From assembly GCA_027483535.1 (NCBI GenBank), contig JAIXUN010000002.1, positions 62,001 to 126,000 on the forward strand: 64,000 nucleotides of DNA. Direction: 5' to 3'. A program made the translations under genes and the position numbers. Of the stretch, positions 58,564-64,000 are shown piece after piece. Source of the stretch: a bacterium. GTDB taxonomy: Bacteria; Armatimonadota; Fimbriimonadia; Fimbriimonadales; Fimbriimonadaceae. Under the pieces are notes generated by a model. The model was not told the DNA's origin. It saw only the letters and a list, made by a program, of their open reading frames with translations, and did no database searches. Numbering within the stretch: position 1 is the first letter of the stretch; each line of letters opens with the position of its first letter.

Positions 58564-59553
58564 TTAGTAGTTCCCACGAATAGCAGAGTGCGCCTTCTCC
58601 TGGTACACCTTGCCCCACGCGGCGTGAAGATCCGCAGAAAGCGGCGCAAGCGACGACGCACCCATGTTGCCCACCACCTGCGAGGTCTTGCTGGCACCGG
58701 GAATGATGACGCTCACCGCGCTATCGTCCAGAATCCAGCGCAGGGTGGCATCCGCAAGCGACAGGCCCTCCGCAAGGTGGGTCTTCAACTCTTCGGCAAG
58801 CTCGATCGCCAGTTCAAAGCCGAGCCCGTTGAAGGTCTCGCCGACGTGGAACGCTTCGCCGTTGCGATTAAAATTGCGGTGATCGTTGGTGGCGAATTGG
58901 GTGGATGCGGTCATTTTGCCCGTGAGCGCCCCGCTAGCAAACGGGATTCGAACAATGATATTTACGCCCATCTGTTCGGCGCGGCGGAACAGAACGTCGG
59001 CGGGCTTTTGTCTCAGCGGGTTGAAGATGACTTGCAACGCCCCGAGCCCGGGTTGGGTGAGGCAGAGCAGACCCTCTTCCACGGATTCGATACTGGCACC
59101 CCAACCGCGAATGACGCCTTCTTGCTGAAGCTCGCGGAGCGATTCGAACACCCCGCCTGCGACCAGTTCCGAAGTGGGTACGCAGTGGAGCTGGACGAGG
59201 TCGATTTGCTCTCTTTGTAGCCGATCTCGCCCCGCCTTCACGTGGCCTTTCAAGACTTCTGGTTTGAAGTTATCTGGCCAGCCGGGGTCGCCAAATCGGC
59301 CGACCTTGGTCGCCACATAAGCGTCCATCGGGTTGGCCTTTAGAAAGTTGCCCAATCGAGTCTCGCTAAGGCCCCCGCCGTAGACATCGGCGGTGTCGAA
59401 GAAGTTAACGCCCTGTTCGGCGGCGGTTTGCAGAATGGACAGCGCGAGGGCGTCGTCGATATCGCCCCAGCAATCGGCGCCAAGCTGCCAGCATCCCAGA
59501 CCAATTCGGTTGACGGTGGCTCCGGTGGAGGTGGTGAAAACGTTCCCGCTCAT
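58564..59553 (-). CDS. Aldo/keto reductase
   Basis: A 329-residue (beta/alpha)8 oxidoreductase. NRIGLGCWQLGADCWG, the active-site region NFFDTADVYGGGLSETRLG (Asp and Tyr), ATKVGR (catalytic Lys), and ALQVIFNPLRQK are typical of the AKR superfamily. The His of the catalytic tetrad is probably in LVQLHCVPTSEL. Such enzymes reduce aldehydes or sugars with NADPH. No operon partner is visible. The C-terminus is close to the small membrane genes. Confidence 0.92.
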   Translation of the reverse strand: MSGNVFTTSTGATVNRIGLGCWQLGADCWGDIDDALALSILQTAAEQGVNFFDTADVYGGGLSETRLGNFLKANPMDAYVATKVGRFGDPGWPDNFKPEVLKGHVKAGRDRLQREQIDLVQLHCVPTSELVAGGVFESLRELQQEGVIRGWGASIESVEEGLLCLTQPGLGALQVIFNPLRQKPADVLFRRAEQMGVNIIVRIPFASGALTGKMTASTQFATNDHRNFNRNGEAFHVGETFNGLGFELAIELAEELKTHLAEGLSLADATLRWILDDSAVSVIIPGASKTSQVVGNMGASSLAPLSADLHAAWGKVYQEKAHSAIRGNY

Positions 59554-59660
59554 ACGGAAGGGTTTACCTTCTTCCTGGCTGTGAACGGTCCGTCCGGTGA
59601 GTAACCGAAGGGCTTGTCCGGCAGAGAGTTGTCGTATTATTAGATCGGGGCCAAGATGCG

Positions 59661-59888
59661 ATGAAACCCAGGCAAAAACTCGAAGTGGAGCTTGATGGAG
59701 AGCTCCTTAAACGTGCCAACGCCCTGGCAGAAGTCAAGGGCGTGACGCTTGATAGCGTGATGGAAGTTGCTTTGCGCGAATACGTCGAGATTTTCTCTGA
59801 AGGACCCTTGGATGAGGAGTTTATGCGCTCCTACCGGGAAATCGTTTCTCGCTTTGATACGGTTTTTGAACGACTTGCCAAGTCCTGA
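59661..59888 (+). CDS. Small ribbon-helix-helix-like protein (orphan antitoxin type)
   Basis: A 75-residue protein. KLEVELDGELLKRANALAEVKGVTLDSVMEVALREYVE has the pattern of an RHH DNA-binding domain: short beta strand and two helices. The tail (FSEGPLDEEFMRSYREIVSRF) would bind a partner. No toxin gene sits downstream on the plus strand; 59922-60221 is on the minus strand. It is probably an orphan antitoxin or small regulator. Confidence 0.5.
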   Translation: MKPRQKLEVELDGELLKRANALAEVKGVTLDSVMEVALREYVEIFSEGPLDEEFMRSYREIVSRFDTVFERLAKS

Positions 59889-59921
59889 CCCAACGAGCCA
59901 ACACCGCGATGCTCTGAGCAT

Positions 59922-60221
59922 TCAGTTAAGAATGCTCAGAGTGGCTTGCTGAATCGATCCCCCGTTCCAGACGCCCTTGACGTCGACCCGCTTGTTGGCT
60001 TCCAGCCGCATGGCCTCTCGCAACGAGTTCGCCGCGACCCGAACGTCGCACGTCACAATCCGACCATCGAACTCGAAAGCGCCCATTAGAACGGGTCGAC
60101 CCTTGGTGTTCACAATCTGACGAACGACCATTCGAACGTACGCTTCGCCAGAAACAGGCAAGCTACCGGTGGAGGTTGCTCCAGCCAAAATTCCAGTTTG
60201 AGTGTTTGCGATTTGATTCAT
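59922..60221 (-). CDS. Small protein, possibly OB-fold (SSB-like)
   Basis: A 99-residue protein from the ATG at 60221 (the frame opens to 60278). The first 25 residues are Gly/Thr-rich. The remainder (EAYVRMVVRQIVNTKGRPVLMGAFEFDGRI, VRVAANSLREAMRLEANKRVDVKGVW, in parts) shows alternating strands with a strand-rich pattern reminiscent of an OB fold, as in single-stranded DNA binding proteins. It is only suggestive. No Trp/Phe stacking pattern is clear. Confidence 0.4.
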   Translation of the reverse strand: MNQIANTQTGILAGATSTGSLPVSGEAYVRMVVRQIVNTKGRPVLMGAFEFDGRIVTCDVRVAANSLREAMRLEANKRVDVKGVWNGGSIQQATLSILN

Positions 60222-60435
60222 CTTTTGCCTCTTGCGTTGGGTTTTTGTTGTCCCGTTGCTTGCCAATAGATGTACCAACGAAAGAAGGGGGCTGCGTTTC
60301 AGTAGATCACCCCGGGGCTGTGAGAATGGTCACAAAGACCCAACCGGTGGGGTTGCGTGGGGCAAAACAACGATGCCGCGGAACAATTGCTTGTTCCACG
60401 GCACCTAAGCGAAAGCTCTATCGAAGGGACTGACC

Positions 60436-62400
60436 TTACGAGACCTTCATGATCGAGATCTCGCCGTTGGAATCGCTGCCGCCATCGGCGCGGACCTTCG
60501 CCCGCAGGGTCGCCTTGATGCCCGGATCGACTCGGTTGAGCGTGACCGTCCAAACGTTGTCCACGTTCGCCGAGCCCGTGCGGCCGTAATGAGAATCTTG
60601 CTCCACCACCTCGCCGTTGAACAGAATCTCGATTCCATCGATGTCCAGCCGGTATGCCCCGCCCGTGTATTGGAACCGAATCTCGTACGTGCCCGGACCC
60701 TTGATGGCGCCCGTGATGTCCCAGGTTTTGACTTGATAGTCGTTGGAGACATCCTTAGGGGACCATTTCGCAACCACCGATGCCGCCCCGGTTGTTTCGG
60801 GGTCTAGCTTGCGATAGTTCACGCCCAAGGCATCGAATCGACCCACGTGAACGCCGAGCCGTTGCACAAAGTTGCTGAAATCCTTACCCGCCTTTGGCGA
60901 CCACAGAATCTCGGCGGCGGCGCAGGCTCTTGGGAAAGCCATGTACTCGGCTTTCTCCGGAGTAGCGATGTACTCCGTCCAAATCTGATACTGACCTCCA
61001 AGAATATGATGCTGCTTTTCGGCCGCAAGCTTCGCCGGGATGATGTCGTAGTCGTACACCTTACGCAGAGGGAGGTATCCGCCAATGGCAAGCGGTTCTT
61101 TCTCTTTAGGCCCTTGGTAGAAATCGAAATAGAAGGCGTTGGTAGATGCCATCACTACGTCATGACCCTCTTCCGCCGCCTTGATTCCACCCGCCTCGCC
61201 GCGCCAACTCATGACGGTGGCGCCGGGAGCGAGTCCGCCCTCCAAAATCTCATCCCAACCGATCAAGCGTCGACCCTTCTTTTCCAAGAAGGTATCCATT
61301 TGCTTGATGAACCAGCTTTGAAGCTCTTCTTCGTCATGAAGTCCTAGGGCGCGCATCTTTGTCTGAGCCTTCTCAGACTGTTTCCACTGCGTTTTGGGGC
61401 ATTCGTCTCCACCAATGTGAATGAACTTGCTGGGGAAGAGTGCCATCACCTCGATAAGAACGTCTTGCAGGAACTTGATGGTGGAATCTTCGACGTTGAA
61501 GACCTCTTCAATAACGCCCCACTTGGTGGCGACCCCAACTTGCTTGCCCGTGTTTCCAAGTTCGGGATAGGCGGCAATGGCGGCCTGAGCGTGACCCGGC
61601 ATTTCGATCTCTGGCACTACGTTGATGTGCCGCTCGGCGGCGTACTTTACGATCTCCTTCACCTCTTCTTGGGTATAGAAGCCCCCGTAGGGTTTGCCGT
61701 CCCACTTCTGATCGTTGTAGTGGCCCAGCATGGTCTCTTTCCGCCAGGCGCCTACCGAGGTGAGCTTGGGATACTTCTTGATCTCGATCCGCCAGCCTTG
61801 ATCTTCCGTGAGGTGCCAGTGGAAGGAGTTCATTTTGTGAAGGGCAAGAGTGTCTAGATACTTCTTGATCCACTCCACGGGCATGATGTGCCGACCGACA
61901 TCTAGGTGCGCGCCACGCCAACCGAATCGCGGGACGTCTTCAATCCAAACGCACGGAACCTTGAGCGCCTCTTTGGAGAGCGACTTGCCAAAGGTCCAGG
62001 TCGGCATGAGTTGCCTAAGGGTTTGGACTCCATAGAACGCACCGGGCGTGTCCGTGGAAACAATCCTTATCCCATCGGAAGTTACGGCCAGTCGGTATCC
62101 CTCTTTGCCAAGGTGCTTCAGGCTGGGGTCGATGGAGAGGGTGATGCTGTTTTTGCCCGCCTCCTTCCCGGCCGGAAGGGAGAGTCCGGTGCTGGGGGAG
62201 AGGTAGCCACGAAGCTGATCGGCCACTTTGCTCAGCTTGCCGTTGGCGACAATCACGGTGTTTTGGTCGACCGTGAAGGTGCCTTCTTGCTCGATCAAGG
62301 TTTTGGGTCGGGGTACAAGGCCCAGTTCGGGAGGGTTGGTGGGGGCGGCGTTCAGCTCGCTTCCCAAGGCGACGCTGGCTAGGGCGATGATTCCGATCAC
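60436..62400 (-). CDS. Glycoside hydrolase family 20 beta-N-acetylhexosaminidase
   Basis: A 654-residue secreted enzyme starting at GTG. A signal peptide (IGIIALASVALGSELNA) is followed by the GH20b domain (PELGLVPRPKTLIEQEGTF), then the TIM barrel: FGWRGAHLDVGRHIMPVEWI near 159, FHWHLTEDQGWRIEI near 193, and the catalytic pair Asp332-Glu333 in FIHIGGDECPK. A C-terminal beta module from ~550 may bind sugar. It removes terminal GlcNAc or GalNAc from chitin or glycans. A palindrome 13 bases before the start could be an operator. Divergently transcribed from AraC. Confidence 0.95.
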   Translation of the reverse strand: MIGIIALASVALGSELNAAPTNPPELGLVPRPKTLIEQEGTFTVDQNTVIVANGKLSKVADQLRGYLSPSTGLSLPAGKEAGKNSITLSIDPSLKHLGKEGYRLAVTSDGIRIVSTDTPGAFYGVQTLRQLMPTWTFGKSLSKEALKVPCVWIEDVPRFGWRGAHLDVGRHIMPVEWIKKYLDTLALHKMNSFHWHLTEDQGWRIEIKKYPKLTSVGAWRKETMLGHYNDQKWDGKPYGGFYTQEEVKEIVKYAAERHINVVPEIEMPGHAQAAIAAYPELGNTGKQVGVATKWGVIEEVFNVEDSTIKFLQDVLIEVMALFPSKFIHIGGDECPKTQWKQSEKAQTKMRALGLHDEEELQSWFIKQMDTFLEKKGRRLIGWDEILEGGLAPGATVMSWRGEAGGIKAAEEGHDVVMASTNAFYFDFYQGPKEKEPLAIGGYLPLRKVYDYDIIPAKLAAEKQHHILGGQYQIWTEYIATPEKAEYMAFPRACAAAEILWSPKAGKDFSNFVQRLGVHVGRFDALGVNYRKLDPETTGAASVVAKWSPKDVSNDYQVKTWDITGAIKGPGTYEIRFQYTGGAYRLDIDGIEILFNGEVVEQDSHYGRTGSANVDNVWTVTLNRVDPGIKATLRAKVRADGGSDSNGEISIMKVS

Positions 62401-62412
62401 GGTGGTGTTATT

Positions 62413-62425
62413 CTAATCGGATTAG
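62413..62425 (-). promoter_or_regulatory. Palindromic operator before GH20
   Basis: CTAATC-G-GATTAG is an exact odd palindrome 13 bases upstream of the GTG. On the minus strand TAGAAT follows from its last three bases, a plausible -10 box. ATCGGATTA is shared with the nested repeats at 11626-11663. The site lies between GH20 and the divergent AraC gene. Confidence 0.5.
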
Positions 62426-62530
62426 GCAAGACTTGCACGGGCATCAGCCCCTTGGCGGACGTAACGAACACGCATTACATGCAACGGTTCAGCGCCTTCT
62501 TCGGTACAACCGCATGTCCCCGGGGATACC

Positions 62531-63286
62531 ATGGATGTTCACCCGATGAAAAACCAGACGGCTTGGTTGTTCGATTCCTTTCGGGTTTCGTTGCATTCGC
62601 TCCATCGCGGAGATCGGCACGTTCGCGAGAGGTGTCCGCACTGGCAGCACTGGTTTTTGTTTTCCGGCGAGTGGGGGCTGAATCACGAAGGCGCGCGGAG
62701 CGTTGTTCGCCCTGGCGATCCGGTGGTGCATGCTCCTGTCCGACCCTGCGTGCGATCCGTCGAGCAGGATGGATTTGCACTTAGCCTTCAACTCCTCAAT
62801 GTGGATTTGCAGGTTCAAGAACCGACCGACGAGGTGCGGTGGCAGGCTAGCCGAACCCTTTGGCATTTGGCTTTCGAACTGCGCTCGCAACCTGTTCCCG
62901 ATCCTTCGAGGATTGAATCGGCGGTGTGGCATTACACCGCCTCCCTGGCAACCGCTTCTCGCCCCGCCGCCGATTGGGCGAGGCAAGCCAAAGACCTCGT
63001 CTCCGATCTAGATACCGACCTCTCGATAGAGGCAATTGCGAACGCGGTGGGAATTTCGCCCAATCACCTTTGTGCTGGGTTCAAAAAGAGCTTTGGGGTT
63101 TCCATAGGTCGATTTCGCAGACGGCTGCGAGTGGAGCGGGCTCTTTCCGCGCTGAACGGACCGGAACCCGCCTGGCTTGTGGCGGGATTCTTTGACCCAA
63201 GTCACCTTCGCCGAGCGGTTCGTGAAGAACTTGGTCTCTCCACTGCGGAGTGTCGAGAGCTGTTAGGTGTCTCGGCAGATTCGTAA
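62531..63286 (+). CDS. AraC family transcriptional regulator
   Basis: A 251-residue regulator. The N-terminal half looks like a cupin (RDHVRERCPHWQHWFLFSG in parts, with VVRPGDPVVHAP near residue 60). The C-terminal AraC-type double HTH has TDLSIEAIANAVGISPNHLCAGFKKSFGVSIGRFRRRLRVERA near residue 160 and GFFDPSHLRRAVREELGLS near 220. It is divergent from GH20, so it may activate that gene in response to an amino sugar. Start at ATG 62531; an in-frame ATG at 62546 is also possible. Confidence 0.9.
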   Translation: MDVHPMKNQTAWLFDSFRVSLHSLHRGDRHVRERCPHWQHWFLFSGEWGLNHEGARSVVRPGDPVVHAPVRPCVRSVEQDGFALSLQLLNVDLQVQEPTDEVRWQASRTLWHLAFELRSQPVPDPSRIESAVWHYTASLATASRPAADWARQAKDLVSDLDTDLSIEAIANAVGISPNHLCAGFKKSFGVSIGRFRRRLRVERALSALNGPEPAWLVAGFFDPSHLRRAVREELGLSTAECRELLGVSADS

Positions 63287-63316
63287 TCTCGTACCCCCGG
63301 TTCGCCCCGGTCTGCA

Positions 63317-63841
63317 GTGAAGAATGAGCGTATGGTTGCGCTTCTGGTCGCCTCGCCGTTTTTCGGAATTCAAACTCTTTCGCCCATTGCCAAGCTCCCA
63401 TCTGGGGCCGTGCCTAGCCTTGTGACAAAGGTTTCTAATGGGGAAGAATCCGTCGAGATCAAAAAGACGATCGAGGCGTTTGTGCAAGCCACGATTAGGT
63501 TCGATGTGGAGTCTCTGCGGAAGCTCACACACCCCGATTTCGTGGAGATTTCTCCTTTGGGTGAGGTGGATCCTCGCGACAAGTTTTTAGGGTTTTACGA
63601 TGTGCCGCCGGAGAAGCGGAAGTCCCCGGTGACCGGATTCGAGATTCAAGACCTGCAAAGGCGGTCGCTTCGTAAGGATGTGGTGATCGCGCACTATCGC
63701 CAGGTGATGATGATCGGCTCGGCCGAAGCGGGGCGTAAGTTCCAGATCCAAGTCACCACGGTGTTGTCGTTGGAATCCGGTCGATGGGTGTTTTGTAGCA
63801 ACACGTTTACGCCCATCCAGAGAAAACCCGCGTCGGTTTAA
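63317..63841 (+). CDS. NTF2-like (DUF4440/SnoaL-type) exported protein
   Basis: A 174-residue protein starting at GTG, with a hydrophobic N-terminus (MVALLVASPFFGIQTLS). IKKTIEAFVQATIRFDVESLRKLTHPDFVEISPLGEVDPRDKF and HYRQVMMIGSAEAGRKFQIQVTTVLSLESGRWVFCSNTFTPI (in parts) are the alpha+beta fold of the NTF2-like superfamily. These proteins bind small molecules or act as isomerases. No partner is visible. It is the last gene in the window. Confidence 0.75.
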   Translation: MKNERMVALLVASPFFGIQTLSPIAKLPSGAVPSLVTKVSNGEESVEIKKTIEAFVQATIRFDVESLRKLTHPDFVEISPLGEVDPRDKFLGFYDVPPEKRKSPVTGFEIQDLQRRSLRKDVVIAHYRQVMMIGSAEAGRKFQIQVTTVLSLESGRWVFCSNTFTPIQRKPASV

Positions 63842-63961
63842 GGTCGAGAGTAGCTCTTTATAACGAACTCGGCGGTCGTCACGACGTAGCGGCGTCCGGA
63901 TTCTCGGGAGCGGCAAGCAGCGCAGCCCATGGTTTCGATCCGAAGAAATGTTCCTTTAGGT

Positions 63962-64000
63962 CCCTCGCCCCTCCGGGGGAGAGGGTGGCCCAGAGAGCCG
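63962..64000 (+). repeat. GAGGGG palindromic module (type A), cut by window end
   Basis: CCCTCGCCCCTCCGGGGGAG at 63962-63981 and AGAGGGTGGCC just after it match the type A module. The rest lies outside the window. Confidence 0.65.

Noticed and set aside
1-64000. tRNA or rRNA genes
   Set aside because: No cloverleaf with the usual T-arm sequence GGTTCRANTCC in proper context and no rRNA-like stretch was found by eye.
1-64000. CRISPR array or insertion sequence
   Set aside because: The regular repeats at 18.1, 34.9-36.1 and 57.3 kb are palindromic modules of unequal spacing and have no unique spacers of constant length. No transposase gene is recognised.

Overview
The window looks like chromosomal DNA of a member of the Armatimonadota, most likely Fimbriimonadia. 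The best marker is a set of three prepilin-like proteins; two begin with an N-terminal block of the type [28 protein letters not shown], which is characteristic of that phylum (family knowledge). A PEP-CTERM protein, LacI regulators next to prepilins, many secreted glycoside hydrolases and a flgL/fliW/csrA flagellar block fit. The assignment is an inference; no rRNA or tRNA gene was seen.

Layout. 0-5.3 kb: end of an MFS transporter, a prepilin, an MhqO/MhqD-type detoxification pair under a perfect inverted repeat, a UPF0175/DUF3368 toxin-antitoxin pair, a small membrane protein and a second prepilin. 5.4-9 kb: complete glycolate oxidase operon glcDEF. 9-16 kb: lipoproteins, a PEP-CTERM protein, and a lipoprotein-LacI-prepilin-GH5 cluster. 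16-27.4 kb: minus-strand housekeeping block (pepF, DAHP synthase, MrfA-like helicase, tatC, lepA, a Tat-type lipoprotein). 27.5-33.3 kb: sugar/nucleoside MFS permease, GH42 and GH31 enzymes. 33.6-36.2 kb: an AT-rich orphan membrane gene followed by 1.5 kb of mosaic palindromic repeats. 36-43.7 kb: lipoprotein, HTH regulator, a candidate small RNA, ribF, csrA, fliW, flgL, an esterase and an XRE-cupin regulator. 43.8-54.9 kb: beta-propeller-like protein, GH43, an exported caspase-like protein, a DUF1778/GNAT toxin-antitoxin pair, an exported M48 peptidase, a His-rich membrane protein and a GH57 branching enzyme. 54.9-58.6 kb: a CIRCE element in front of an unrecognised gene, then a run of small orphan, mostly membrane, genes. 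58.6-64 kb: aldo/keto reductase, two small proteins, GH20 with a divergent AraC regulator, and an NTF2-like protein.

How it works together. GH5, GH42, GH31, GH43, GH20 and an acetyl-esterase-like hydrolase suggest a heterotroph feeding on plant and microbial polysaccharides, with LacI and AraC regulators beside some of the enzymes. The flagellar block (FlgL, FliW, CsrA) indicates motility with post-transcriptional control of flagellin. Both toxin-antitoxin operons appear to start on leaderless messages.

The observations most worth following are: the CIRCE operator before the 189-residue unknown protein at 55.0 kb; the 28-bp perfect inverted repeat before mhqO; the candidate RNA at 38.5 kb; the GGA-loop hairpin between fliW and csrA; the two-copy 178-bp composite repeat at 34.9 and 35.9 kb; and the exported caspase/M48 pair flanking a toxin-antitoxin module.
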